Positions 8,267-17,357 of a DNA stretch of 59,861 bases are shown piece by piece. This DNA is from Candidatus Scalindua sp. Its GTDB lineage: Bacteria; Planctomycetota; Brocadiia; Brocadiales; Scalinduaceae. Numbering within the stretch: position 1 is the first letter of the stretch; every line of letters starts with the position of its first letter. A program made the position numbers and the translations under genes. Location of the stretch: contig JAIQZR010000108.1 of NCBI GenBank assembly GCA_021777035.1, forward strand, positions 1-59,861. The letters are read 5' to 3'. The notes under the pieces were generated by a model. That model worked only from the letters and a program-made list of their open reading frames with translations. It did not search any database and was not told the origin of the DNA.

Positions 8267-9436
8267 TTGAAACTCTACGAATATCAGGCGAAAGAGATCC
8301 TTCGCAAATACAATATAAATGTCCCTAAAGGCGAAGCAGTAACCAATACAGAAGATGCATTAAAAATATACAACCAATTGGGGGCAGATAAATGTGTTAT
8401 AAAGTCACAAATCCTTGCGGGCGGTAGAGGAAAAGGTGGTGGCGTAAAGATAATTGAAACGCCGGAAGAAGTAAAGGCCTTTACTTCTAAAACAATCGGT
8501 TCTCGTTTAATAACTGCCCAGACAGGAGAGGAAGGGATACTGGTAAGCAAAGTTCTCGTTGCAGAAGTCATTGATATAAAAAGCGAATTGTACCTGGCCA
8601 TCTCAATAGACAGGAGTGCTTCCAAAATCACCGTTATATGCAGTACAGAGGGAGGAACTGAAATAGAGGAAGTCTCCGCTAAAACACCTCATAAAATTTT
8701 CAAAGAACAAATCAATCCTTTATTAGGTATTCGTAATTTCCAGGCACGTCAAATCGCAATTAACCTTGGCTTGACCGGCCCTCTGTTAACGAAAGCATCC
8801 TGCCTGCTCAAAACCCTGTTCAAGATATTTATTGAAAATGATTGCTCTCTTCTTGAAATAAACCCACTGGTTTTAACACCTGACGATGAGATAGTGGCCT
8901 TGGATATAAAAATGGAGATTGACGATAACGCCCTCTTCAGACACAAAGAACTTCTGGAAATAAATGACATTTCAGACGTCAGTGATGCTGAACAGATGGC
9001 CTCAGAAGCTGGGCTTAGCTACATTGGGCTGGATGGCAATATCGGCTGCCTGGTGAATGGCGCTGGCCTGGCAATGGCCACGATGGATATTATTAAATTG
9101 TATGGCGGCTCACCTGCAAATTTTCTGGATGTAGGCGGTGATGCCTCGATTGAAAGAGTTACAACCGCATTTGAAATAATCTTTTCAGACCCTCATGTTG
9201 CAGGTGTATTAGTAAATATCTTCGGTGGTATCATGAAGTGCGACATTGTCGCCGAGGGGATTATCCATGCTATTGAGAAAGTTGATATTAAAGTACCACT
9301 CGTAGTCAGATTGGAAGGTACAAATGTTGAAATCGCCAGAAAAATATTAGATGATTCTAAACTTAACATAATATTTGCGGATAGCATGAAAGATGCGTCT
9401 GAAAAAATAATCAATGCAGTAAATGTGAAAAAATGA
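8267..9436 (+). CDS. sucC: Succinyl-CoA synthetase (ADP-forming), beta subunit
   Basis: With SucD this enzyme interconverts succinyl-CoA and succinate with ATP/ADP. The 389-aa length is standard. The ATP-grasp N-terminal domain starts K-L-Y-E-Y-Q-A-K-E and carries the Gly-rich [11 protein letters not shown] loop. The C-terminal CoA-ligase domain has the [10 protein letters not shown] motif. The start is TTG at 8267, preceded by an AGGA-type site; no in-frame ATG fits the conserved N terminus. The stop overlaps the sucD start by four bases (ATGA), which implies translational coupling. Confidence 0.95.
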   Translation: MKLYEYQAKEILRKYNINVPKGEAVTNTEDALKIYNQLGADKCVIKSQILAGGRGKGGGVKIIETPEEVKAFTSKTIGSRLITAQTGEEGILVSKVLVAEVIDIKSELYLAISIDRSASKITVICSTEGGTEIEEVSAKTPHKIFKEQINPLLGIRNFQARQIAINLGLTGPLLTKASCLLKTLFKIFIENDCSLLEINPLVLTPDDEIVALDIKMEIDDNALFRHKELLEINDISDVSDAEQMASEAGLSYIGLDGNIGCLVNGAGLAMATMDIIKLYGGSPANFLDVGGDASIERVTTAFEIIFSDPHVAGVLVNIFGGIMKCDIVAEGIIHAIEKVDIKVPLVVRLEGTNVEIARKILDDSKLNIIFADSMKDASEKIINAVNVKK

Positions 9437-10302
9437 GTATCTTAATTAATAAAGACACTAAGGTCGTCTGCCAGGGAATCACAGGAAGTTCCGGAAAATT
9501 CCATACGGAACATATGCTGGAATACGGTACAAAGATTCTCGCGGGTGTCACTCCCGGAAAAGGAGGAACTCGGGTTTTCGATATCCCGGTTTTTGATTCC
9601 ATGAGGGAAGCTGTAGAAAAAACGGAGTGTGATACATCCATAATTTATGTTCCTGCCCCTTTCGCCGCTGATGCCATAATAGAAGCGGCAGAAGCAGACA
9701 TTAAATTAATCATCTGCATAACGGAAGGGATCCCTACTATTGACATGCTGGAAGTCAAAACGTATCTCAATACTCAAACTGCTCGTTTGATTGGGCCCAA
9801 CTGCCCGGGGATTATTACTCCTGGAGAATCAAAGATAGGAATTATGCCGGGTTATATTCATACACCTGGGTCGGTAGGTGTTGTGTCAAGAAGTGGAACA
9901 CTGACCTATGAAGCCGTGTGGCAACTAACTCAAAAAAATATAGGCCAGTCAACGTGTATTGGAATTGGCGGTGACCCTATCATCGGAACAACATTTATCG
10001 ACATCCTGAGATTGTTTCAGGATGATAACAACACTGAAGCAATCGTCATGATTGGTGAAATCGGTGGTAGCGCTGAAGAAGAAGCTGCTGAATTTATTAA
10101 ACAGGAAGTAACCAAACCGGTAATAAGCTTTATTGCGGGGCTAACTGCACCAAAAGGCAGAAGAATGGGTCATGCCGGAGCCATTATTGCTGGAGGCAAA
10201 GGCACTGTCGCGGAAAAAGTATCCTGCTTACGAAGTGCCGGTGTTACCGTTGTAGATAGCCCGGCAGATATAGGAGAAACGGTACAAAAGATTCTCAGCT
10301 AA
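9433..10302 (+). CDS. sucD: Succinyl-CoA synthetase, alpha subunit
   Basis: A 289-aa protein with a CoA-binding Rossmann domain ([13 protein letters not shown] near residue 13) and a ligase domain carrying the active histidine in [11 protein letters not shown]. The G-P-N-C-P-G motif is also present. It is coupled to sucC by a 4-base overlap. With the downstream ferredoxin-dependent 2-oxoglutarate oxidoreductase and the fumarase, it covers a stretch of the TCA cycle that can run in either direction. Confidence 0.95.
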   Translation: MSILINKDTKVVCQGITGSSGKFHTEHMLEYGTKILAGVTPGKGGTRVFDIPVFDSMREAVEKTECDTSIIYVPAPFAADAIIEAAEADIKLIICITEGIPTIDMLEVKTYLNTQTARLIGPNCPGIITPGESKIGIMPGYIHTPGSVGVVSRSGTLTYEAVWQLTQKNIGQSTCIGIGGDPIIGTTFIDILRLFQDDNNTEAIVMIGEIGGSAEEEAAEFIKQEVTKPVISFIAGLTAPKGRRMGHAGAIIAGGKGTVAEKVSCLRSAGVTVVDSPADIGETVQKILS

Positions 10303-10427
10303 GTAAATTACCGTTTCTTAAATATTATTAGTATAGGGTAGAATAAGGCCGAATCCACCAATAATGGATAAAAACCAAGTTAGGCCTTCGGCAAAATTCT
10401 TCGATTTAATGATGTCTGTTAATAAAT

Positions 10428-10498
10428 GTCGGGTAAGAAACCCGACCTACGAGTAATAAAATGTAATATTTTGTAGGGCGGGTTTCTTACCCGCCGAC
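10428..10498. repeat. Long inverted repeat (REP-like palindrome)
   Basis: Arms of about 23-26 bases (10428-10450 and 10473-10498), each containing the motif GGGTAAGAAACCCG or its complement and ending in CCTAC/GTAGG, flank a 22-base A/T spacer. Each arm is itself a small hairpin. The layout resembles a paired REP/BIME-type extragenic palindrome between sucD and korD. It could also stop transcription or protect the 3' end of the message. Confidence 0.7.
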
Positions 10499-10560
10499 TT
10501 TGAATTTTCTATGCATTAACTTAACGGCAAAGCCGTATGATATATTTATATTCTTGACCA

Positions 10561-10755
10561 ATGGCGAAGAAACAGGGAATTGTCAACATAAATCACAATC
10601 GATGTAAAGTATGCGGTATATGCGTTAATGTATGCCCTGTACAAAATTATAAAATAGAACATAAGAGACTCAAAGAGTTCGGTAAATGCATTGCATGTCT
10701 ACAATGTGAAAGATATTGTCCTGACATGGCGCTAATTATAGATACTGAAAAATGA
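10561..10755 (+). CDS. korD: 2-oxoglutarate:ferredoxin oxidoreductase, delta (ferredoxin) subunit
   Basis: A 64-aa 2x[4Fe-4S] ferredoxin. The two cysteine motifs are C-K-V-C-G-I-C-V-N-V-C-P and C-I-A-C-L-Q-C-E-R-Y-C-P. It passes electrons from the catalytic subunits to free ferredoxin. Its stop overlaps the korA start (ATGA at 10752). I see no strong ribosome-binding site before this ATG. Confidence 0.88.
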   Translation: MAKKQGIVNINHNRCKVCGICVNVCPVQNYKIEHKRLKEFGKCIACLQCERYCPDMALIIDTEK

Positions 10756-11771
10756 CAAAAAGACTCATACAGGGTAACCAGGCAATAGCACTTGCCGCCG
10801 TAAAAGCTGGTTTAAATTTTTATGCCGGATACCCCATTACTCCGGCATCGGAAGTTTTGCATGAACTGGTTAATAAGAAAACAGTAAGAGTTTTGCAGAT
10901 GGAAGATGAAATCGCCTCTATTAACGCGATCATTGGTTCGTCTCTGGCAGGCGCGAAATCCATGACGGCAACATCAGGCCCGGGATTCTCTCTTATGCAG
11001 GAAAGCATAGGCCTTGCCCATATGATGGAAATCCCATTAGTGATAGTAAATGTTCAACGTGTTGGGCCCAGCACAGGAATGCCTACATTTCCTGCGCAGG
11101 GAGACATACTGCAATGCAAATATGGCAGTCATGGTGATTACTTCCCTATAGTCTTTTATCCAAATTCAGTCGCGGAACTTTATGAATTCACCTTTAAAGC
11201 CTTTAATGCCGCTGAAGAATCGCTTAGTCCGGTAATCCTTTTAAGTGATAGTTATGTGGGACATCTCTACGAAACAATTGAGGAAACTGATTATCCAATA
11301 TCGAAAAGAACTTTGGCTCCATTAGGAACATCCAATAGGCACTTCACCGGCCTTACCCATGCCGATTCGAAACCGGTAACATCTGATCCTGAAGTACATA
11401 TAAAATTAATAAAACGTTTAGAGGCAAAGCAGAAAAAAGTATCCGGAAAGTATAATTATTACGAATATATTGAAAATAAGGATTCAGACACCCTCTTGAT
11501 AGCATACGGTGCGATGTCAAGGGTTGCGTATGAATTCAAAGAAGATTTCGCGATTTATAGGCCGGTAAGAATTTTCCCAATAGTAGAGAAAATTAAAGAT
11601 ATAGCAAAGAAATACAAAGAAATTGTCGTAATGGAAATGAACACCGGACAATATGCGAATGAGATTGAAAGATTGCTGCATCGAAAAATCAAGCTTCTCC
11701 CAATACTGGGAGGCAAAATTGATTTAAAAGAGATTGCGTCGAAACTAAGAAGAATCAAAAAGAAGAAATGA
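10752..11771 (+). CDS. korA: 2-oxoglutarate:ferredoxin oxidoreductase, alpha subunit
   Basis: A 339-aa pyruvate-flavodoxin-type transketolase domain. The start G-N-Q-A-I-A-L-A-A-V-K-A-G and the Y-P-I-T-P-A-S-E motif are characteristic of Kor/Vor alpha subunits. The enzyme makes succinyl-CoA from 2-oxoglutarate with ferredoxin as acceptor, or fixes CO2 in the reverse direction. It lies in a four-gene operon (korDAB plus a fused korC) with every junction a 4-base overlap, and next to sucCD, which argues for 2-oxoglutarate over other 2-oxoacids. Confidence 0.92.
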   Translation: MTKRLIQGNQAIALAAVKAGLNFYAGYPITPASEVLHELVNKKTVRVLQMEDEIASINAIIGSSLAGAKSMTATSGPGFSLMQESIGLAHMMEIPLVIVNVQRVGPSTGMPTFPAQGDILQCKYGSHGDYFPIVFYPNSVAELYEFTFKAFNAAEESLSPVILLSDSYVGHLYETIEETDYPISKRTLAPLGTSNRHFTGLTHADSKPVTSDPEVHIKLIKRLEAKQKKVSGKYNYYEYIENKDSDTLLIAYGAMSRVAYEFKEDFAIYRPVRIFPIVEKIKDIAKKYKEIVVMEMNTGQYANEIERLLHRKIKLLPILGGKIDLKEIASKLRRIKKKK

Positions 11772-12505
11772 CCAAAGAATTAACGTATCTAAATTATCTG
11801 AAACAGGAACTATTGCCCACACAGTGGTGCCCAGGATGTGGTAACGGAATTGTTCTCAAGGTAGCCTGCATGGCTATGGAAAAAATGAATTTCCAGCAAA
11901 AAGGCACCGTTATGGTATCCGGTATTGGCTGCTCAGGAAGGAGCGCCGGTTTCTTTGATCTCGACTCAGTACACACGGTTCACGGCAGAGCGCTACCGGT
12001 TGCTGAAGGAATCAAACTGGCCAATGAAAAATTAAACGTAATGGTTATCAGTGGTGATGGAGATCTTTTTGGAATAGGAGGAAATCATCTATTGCATGCA
12101 TCCAGGAGAAACACGGACATCACGGTAGTATGCATTTCAAATGCAATATACGGCATGACAGGCGGTCAATGTTCTCCCACGACTGAAATGTCCTCTAAAA
12201 CGCTGACAACACCAAGAGGAAACGAAGACTCGCCTATTAACGTACAGGCGCTAGTTACCGCACATAACTGCTTTTATGCCCGCTCTACAACATTCCATTT
12301 TAACCATGCGATGAAGTGTATTTTTGAAGCGTTACAACACAAAGGGTTTTCTTTTGTAGAGATAAAGAGTCAATGTATTACCAATGACGGCCGCAGGCGT
12401 GGTTTTAAAAACTCATATGAAATGATGATGTCATACAAGGAAACGTACAAAATCAACAACAACACGAATAGATTAGAACACAATGAAATCGGAATTATAA
12501 AATGA
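11768..12505 (+). CDS. korB: 2-oxoglutarate:ferredoxin oxidoreductase, beta subunit (TPP-binding)
   Basis: The 245-aa protein binds thiamine diphosphate. W-C-P-G-C-G-N-G opens the protein, G-I-G-C-S-G-R follows, and the TPP/Mg motif G-D-G-D-L-F-G-I-G-G-N-H is near residue 97, with the N-A-I-Y-G-M-T-G-G-Q companion motif. It overlaps korA and the GNAT-korC gene by four bases each. Confidence 0.93.
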   Translation: MTKELTYLNYLKQELLPTQWCPGCGNGIVLKVACMAMEKMNFQQKGTVMVSGIGCSGRSAGFFDLDSVHTVHGRALPVAEGIKLANEKLNVMVISGDGDLFGIGGNHLLHASRRNTDITVVCISNAIYGMTGGQCSPTTEMSSKTLTTPRGNEDSPINVQALVTAHNCFYARSTTFHFNHAMKCIFEALQHKGFSFVEIKSQCITNDGRRRGFKNSYEMMMSYKETYKINNNTNRLEHNEIGIIK

Positions 12506-13500
12506 AATACGAAATAAAGAAACTTGAAGAGCACGAAGTTAAGGAGACTATTAAGCTTTTCAGGTCTATAATTGATGAATTGCACGCAGGCAGCTCTAAG
12601 ATTGAACGTTCACACTATAAAGCGACCCACCCTGGTAGCAAAGTCAGGAAACAACTGCACGATAAAGAGAGCGTCTATCTGGTAGGAAAGCTGGGAGATG
12701 AAATTATCAGCTTTATGTTCGCCCTTGTGGCTGATGGCGTTGGCAATATCCATTGGTCAGGTGTCAAAGCGGAACACAGAAAAGAAGGATATGCAAAGCT
12801 GCTTTTGGACAAAACGATTAACGTATTTATAAAAAAATCATGTCATGAAGCCAGGGTTTTTATTTATCCGGAAGCAAAAGGCGCGCATAAACTATTTCAA
12901 AGTTTTGATTTTGAAGAGAAATCATTTATCGATGAACAGTTCTTTGGTGTCGGAATCATTTTAATGGAAAAAATGCTGGCACCGGTACCATTAACAAAAG
13001 TAGCAAAAAAGGTAGTACTTACCGGCGAAGCAGGACAGGGCATAAAACTCATGGCGCACACCCTGGGTAACATACTTGCCAAGATGGGGAAAGAGGTATC
13101 ACTTAATATTATTTACGGAGCAGCGGTGCGCGGAGGAGAAATAACCGCAGAATTAATCTATTCAGACGAGAAGATAGAGACCCCATTTTTCGAAAAAGCT
13201 GACCTGGGCGTCTGCTTATCGAGAAGCAAGAAGGGGATGATTAATGCAAAGGAACTAATAGTCGAAGCAACCGCGTATGATAGCGACCTCATCCATCCTA
13301 TACCGGATGTAATGCCGTTCTCCAAAATTGCTATGGATCAATTCCATAGCCATGTGTTTGTAAACATGATAGCGCTGGGAAGATTGCTCAGCATCATTGG
13401 TATTAAAATCGAAAAAGTGGACTTTGAGTCAGAATTTCAATCAAGATTTCTTGAAGAAAACACACGTGCTGTAAAATTTGGCTATACATACCAGGATTAA
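12502..13500 (+). CDS. korC: Fusion of a GNAT acetyltransferase domain with KorC (gamma subunit)
   Basis: At 332 aa this is nearly twice the usual KorC length. Residues about 1-155 form a GNAT N-acetyltransferase domain (the acetyl-CoA-binding region is around K-A-E-H-R-K-E-G-Y-A-K-L-L-L-D). Residues about 165-332 are the pyruvate/2-oxoacid oxidoreductase gamma domain (V-V-L-T-G-E-A-G-Q-G-I-K-L, then G-A-A-V-R-G-G-E). The gene is in the korDAB operon with a 4-base overlap, so KorC function is expected. The acetyltransferase part may modify a lysine of the complex or sense acetyl-CoA; that is inference. I see no internal stop or frameshift at the junction. Confidence 0.85.
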   Translation: MKYEIKKLEEHEVKETIKLFRSIIDELHAGSSKIERSHYKATHPGSKVRKQLHDKESVYLVGKLGDEIISFMFALVADGVGNIHWSGVKAEHRKEGYAKLLLDKTINVFIKKSCHEARVFIYPEAKGAHKLFQSFDFEEKSFIDEQFFGVGIILMEKMLAPVPLTKVAKKVVLTGEAGQGIKLMAHTLGNILAKMGKEVSLNIIYGAAVRGGEITAELIYSDEKIETPFFEKADLGVCLSRSKKGMINAKELIVEATAYDSDLIHPIPDVMPFSKIAMDQFHSHVFVNMIALGRLLSIIGIKIEKVDFESEFQSRFLEENTRAVKFGYTYQD

Positions 13501-13545
13501 TAAATAAGAATACTTTAGCTCACTTTTAACCTTAGATCACTTTCT

Positions 13546-15114
13546 ATGCAAAAATCCATTGTCCTCATAATCAGAGACGGCTGGGGCATAAATCCGAATT
13601 CGGATCATAACGCCATAAAAAATGCCAATACACCGAATACAGATTCTATTCTGAAAAAATACCCAAACACCATACTGGAAGCATCCGGTACGTCAGTTGG
13701 CCTGCCTGAAGGCTATCAGGGCTCTTCTGAAGTAGGCCATCTTAATATTGGTGCGGGCAGGATCGTAGAACAGGAAATTACCAAGATAACAAACAACATC
13801 CGGAACGGTTCTTTCTTTAATAGCCCTATCTTCCGCAATGCCATTAACAATGTTCTTGAAAAAAAATCATCGCTCCACCTGATGGGCCTCGTACAGGATG
13901 AAGGTGTACACGCGCACCAGGAACATCTTTTCGCTATTATGAAACACGCAAAGGAGCAGGGTGTTGCAAGGCTATACATCCATTTTTTCGCAGACGGGAG
14001 AGATTCCGCACCGAAGAGCGCCATAAGCTATATCCACACCCTGAAGAAAAAAATAGAAGAGTATGATATAGGTGAAATTGCTACATTTATGGGCAGATAC
14101 TATGCAATGGATCGTGGCAAAGTATGGCAGCTCACAACAACAGCATATGATGCTATAACAAAGGGGAAAGGGGAAAAGATAGAAAGTGATGAGAATCTGG
14201 AAGAGGCAATACAAGAAGCCTACAAAACAAAAACTCCAAATGATAAGGAGATGTTTGACGAATATATTCCACCCCTGATAATTGGGGATTACGAGGGGGT
14301 TAAAGATGGGGATTCCATCATTCATTTCAACTACAGACAAGACAGAGCCATCCAATTAACCATGGCATTTGTTGAAGATGATTACCCGGGAGAAAGGTGG
14401 AAAAAATTCGATATAGTTTATTGTGGACTCACCAGATATTACGACACATTTCTCTATAACATTTTAGAACCGATGGATGACAGCGGAGGGATGGACAATC
14501 TGCTGAGCCAGATCCTGAGCAGGAGAGGCTTGAAGCAGATCCGCATATCTGAGACCCAGAAGTTTAGACACGTAACGTCCTTTATCGACGGCAAAAGAAC
14601 TAAACCATATCCGGGAGAAGAACAGATAGAGATCAAGGGATCTTTCGACCCCGCCACATTTGCAGACCACCCTGAAATGAATGCATATGAGGTTACAGAT
14701 GAGGCTGTTAAGAGAATAAACGCAAACGATTTCAGCCTTATGATCATTAACCTGGCAAATTGCGATATGGTCGGTCACACAGGCAACTATGAGGCCGCAA
14801 AGAAAGCAGTAGCGGTTGTGGACGAATGCATAGGCTCACTAGTCGAAAACATTTTGTCAAAAAACAAAATAGCCCTGATTACCGCCGACCACGGAAATGC
14901 AGATGAGATGATTGATTACAAAACAGGCATGCCAAAAACATCCCACACGAAAAATCCGGTAGAATTTATATACGTTGCCGAAGACCATGAAAACATAAAG
15001 TTGCTAGAAAGAGGCACACTTTCAGACATCGCGCCCACAATCTTACATCTGCTAGACATAGAAAAACCTATAGAAATGACCAGTAATAATCTGATAATCA
15101 CAAGCAAAGTATAA
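13546..15114 (+). CDS. gpmI: 2,3-bisphosphoglycerate-independent phosphoglycerate mutase
   Basis: A 522-aa alkaline-phosphatase-superfamily enzyme that interconverts 3- and 2-phosphoglycerate with two Mn ions. The N terminus (I-R-D-G-W-G) has the first metal aspartate. The catalytic serine is in G-S-S-E-V-G-H-L-N-I-G-A-G-R. H-F-F-A-D-G-R-D and the metal-binding I-T-A-D-H-G-N-A-D-E and T-S-H-T motifs are all present. Length and motifs are normal. It starts 45 bp after the kor operon. Confidence 0.95.
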   Translation: MQKSIVLIIRDGWGINPNSDHNAIKNANTPNTDSILKKYPNTILEASGTSVGLPEGYQGSSEVGHLNIGAGRIVEQEITKITNNIRNGSFFNSPIFRNAINNVLEKKSSLHLMGLVQDEGVHAHQEHLFAIMKHAKEQGVARLYIHFFADGRDSAPKSAISYIHTLKKKIEEYDIGEIATFMGRYYAMDRGKVWQLTTTAYDAITKGKGEKIESDENLEEAIQEAYKTKTPNDKEMFDEYIPPLIIGDYEGVKDGDSIIHFNYRQDRAIQLTMAFVEDDYPGERWKKFDIVYCGLTRYYDTFLYNILEPMDDSGGMDNLLSQILSRRGLKQIRISETQKFRHVTSFIDGKRTKPYPGEEQIEIKGSFDPATFADHPEMNAYEVTDEAVKRINANDFSLMIINLANCDMVGHTGNYEAAKKAVAVVDECIGSLVENILSKNKIALITADHGNADEMIDYKTGMPKTSHTKNPVEFIYVAEDHENIKLLERGTLSDIAPTILHLLDIEKPIEMTSNNLIITSKV

Positions 15115-15184
15115 TCCTTCACGTTATGTAGAAAACAATTGGAGTAAAGTTTGAAATATATAGTTCAATTGCCAGGCTTATACA

Positions 15185-16129
15185 TTACCGGTACGGCGTA
15201 AACGTTACTCTTATATACTCATCAGTCATTGATTCTATAGCTTTTTGGATCTTGGTTAGCGGCCCAATTATTGTGTATCTGGATTGCGATTTTCTTTTTT
15301 GCTTGGGGCTCATTTTGATTCTCTTCAATGGCACTCTTGTCTCTCTGGGGTTTATTTCCAGTATTTTTCCTTTGATGTTTACCCCAATATTTGCCGCCAA
15401 ACTTATGTCTATTATTCTTGAAATCTGCTTTAAGGAGTTGTCAGCATACAGGAATGTCAGTCCCTCATCAGTCAGGTGATATTCCGTAATACCATAATGT
15501 GAGCACACTTTAAATGTAATATTTCCGCCAGCATTTCTCTCGAAAAATTCAGTTGAGTTTCCTATCATATTCAACAGATCCGACCTTGATGGATAAGCGC
15601 TTCTGATTACTGACCCAGTTCTCTCTCTCTCGATTTCATTGTTATTCATCGGTAGGCCGTCTTCCTCTCGTTTTTTGATTTTATCTTCTAATGAAAGACA
15701 ATAAAACGGATGGAAATGGTATAAGATCATGTTGCTGTTTTCACTCATCAACCTATCCAGCAACTGGAGATCAAGCCTTGCTCTTGTCACATAGCGTTTG
15801 TTTATCTTTCTTTCCTCTTCTTCATCGTGACCGATCTCAATCCATTTTTCCTGGTGAGGTAGATATGCCCAGGACTCCTCCATCCGCGAGCTTGCTATGA
15901 GCTTTCTCATTTCCGATATTCCATCTTCCTCATTTTTGCAGATTACGGTTTTGAATGTGTTCCTGTTGTTAACAACGAGTTCATCGACAACCAGGTATTC
16001 AGCTTCTTTATACTCCTTTTCAACGGCGAAAGAGGAATGATTGATGTCAGGTGTAAGGGTAGATACGCAAATCCATAGTAAAATTACTCTAAGTATATTA
16101 CCTGCAAACAACCAATATCTTTTACTCAT
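15185..16129 (-). CDS. Exported protein of unknown function with a JAMM-like H-x-H-P ... S-x-x-D pattern
   Basis: A 314-aa protein with an N-terminal membrane/signal segment (about residues 7-25). I do not recognise the family as a whole. The middle holds Y-H-F-H-P near residue 139 and P-S-R-S-D-L about 40 residues later, the order of metal ligands in JAB1/MPN (JAMM) proteases but with a longer gap. The C-terminal part is basic (K-M-S-P-K-Q-K-R-K). It is convergent with gpmI and stands alone, so context does not help. Confidence 0.6.
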   Translation of the reverse strand: MSKRYWLFAGNILRVILLWICVSTLTPDINHSSFAVEKEYKEAEYLVVDELVVNNRNTFKTVICKNEEDGISEMRKLIASSRMEESWAYLPHQEKWIEIGHDEEEERKINKRYVTRARLDLQLLDRLMSENSNMILYHFHPFYCLSLEDKIKKREEDGLPMNNNEIERERTGSVIRSAYPSRSDLLNMIGNSTEFFERNAGGNITFKVCSHYGITEYHLTDEGLTFLYADNSLKQISRIIDISLAANIGVNIKGKILEINPRETRVPLKRIKMSPKQKRKSQSRYTIIGPLTKIQKAIESMTDEYIRVTFTPYR

Positions 16130-16749
16130 GGTGTCTCTTCTCTTATCTCTTTGAAAAGTTTATTCCTTCGCCTCAATATTATACTTTTTATTACTCTATT
16201 TTTCAGGTTTTTTTGGATTTATACTTAAAGTAATATAGTTGAAATTTGGTAATATTTATGTTTTGATACAGGAAATTGTTCAATTATTATTCAGTAAAAA
16301 GATAAGAGGTCAGAGGCAAGTAAGCCTATCTTAAAGCAAAGTAGTGTTGAATGGCCGGTAAACAATAAAGTTACGATATTTGGAAACACCGATAAGCTAT
16401 CGTTTTACTCTATCCCGAAAAATGAACAGAATGGAGAATTAATTATGGATAAGTATTTGAAAAAAGAGAATAGAATCAGTAATTGTGGTGGTGTAAAGTG
16501 GGAATGGTGGTTTTTAGTGTTGGTCGCTTTTGTTGTTTTTTGTGGGGGGTGTATGGGGGGTAAAGGTATTTTTTATACACCATAATCACAGAGAACTGTC
16601 AAATTATTGGATCACAAGCTTACTGGTATCTTAAAGGGCACTATAGGTGTATTACGTAAACACGTTTGACGGCCTTCTCGGTATTTTTGGTTCTAGACAT
16701 CTCGAATGGTGGCTCGCGTAAGTTACTTCCAGGGCGCATCAGGCATAAT
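16130..16749. other. Intergenic region of about 620 bp, no supported gene
   Basis: A short frame near 16505-16585 reads like a hydrophobic lipoprotein signal ending in C-G-G-C but has no ATG and a stop just upstream; I do not call it. The region contains the start side of the exported-protein gene and the 3' side of the fumarase genes. No clear terminator, repeat or RNA gene was seen. Confidence 0.4.
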
Positions 16750-17310
16750 CTAAAAAGGCAACTTGTATTTGTCTCTGCCAATACTATATAGATCATTACC
16801 TTTTGTGTCATTTACGACAATCGCAAGAAAGTCCTCTACTTCCATCTTACGAATAGCTTCCGTACCAAGATCTTCAAATGCGATAATTTCAACTTTTTTA
16901 ATCGTCTTTGCAATCAGGGCAGCAGCACCGCCGACTGCAGCAAAATAAACAGCTTTGTACCTTTTCATTGCCTCTATTACCTCTTTTGATCTACCACCCT
17001 TTCCGATCGTCCCCTTCAAACCCATTTTGATAAGAGTAGGAGCATACGTGTCCATCCTATAACTTGTTGTCGGTCCGGCAGATCCTATTGCCTGTCCTGG
17101 TCTGGCAGGCGTAGGCCCAACGTAATAAAGCAATTGCCCTTTCAAATCAAAAGGCAAATTCCTGCCGGACTCAATCATCTCTATAAGCCGTTTATGGGCG
17201 GCATCCCTGGCCGTATATAACACCCCACTTATCCTGACCCTATCTCCGGTTTTTAATTTTTCTATTGTCGAATCACTTACCGGTGTCTTTAAATTGATGA
17301 ATTCTGTCAT
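16750..17310 (-). CDS. fumB: Class I fumarate hydratase, beta subunit (C-terminal domain)
   Basis: The swivelling beta domain of the two-subunit [4Fe-4S] fumarase that adds water to fumarate. I chose the start at 17310 because M-T-E-F-I-N-L-K-T-P-V matches the family N terminus; a longer frame from 17394 would add 28 unrelated residues and overlap the alpha gene. Motifs present are Y-T-A-R-D-A-A-H-K-R and the G-P-T-T-S-Y-R-M-D segment. It directly follows the alpha gene. The same fold occurs in L-tartrate dehydratase, so the substrate rests on context (sucCD/kor). Confidence 0.88.
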   Translation of the reverse strand: MTEFINLKTPVSDSTIEKLKTGDRVRISGVLYTARDAAHKRLIEMIESGRNLPFDLKGQLLYYVGPTPARPGQAIGSAGPTTSYRMDTYAPTLIKMGLKGTIGKGGRSKEVIEAMKRYKAVYFAAVGGAAALIAKTIKKVEIIAFEDLGTEAIRKMEVEDFLAIVVNDTKGNDLYSIGRDKYKLPF

Positions 17311-17357
17311 GATATATCTGTTTAGCAAACCAACAAAATTTTCGCGAACCCTTAAGA

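Noticed and set aside
16500..16590. Frame resembling a small lipoprotein signal
   Set aside because: No start codon, with a stop just upstream; the ATG at 16444 leads into a different frame.
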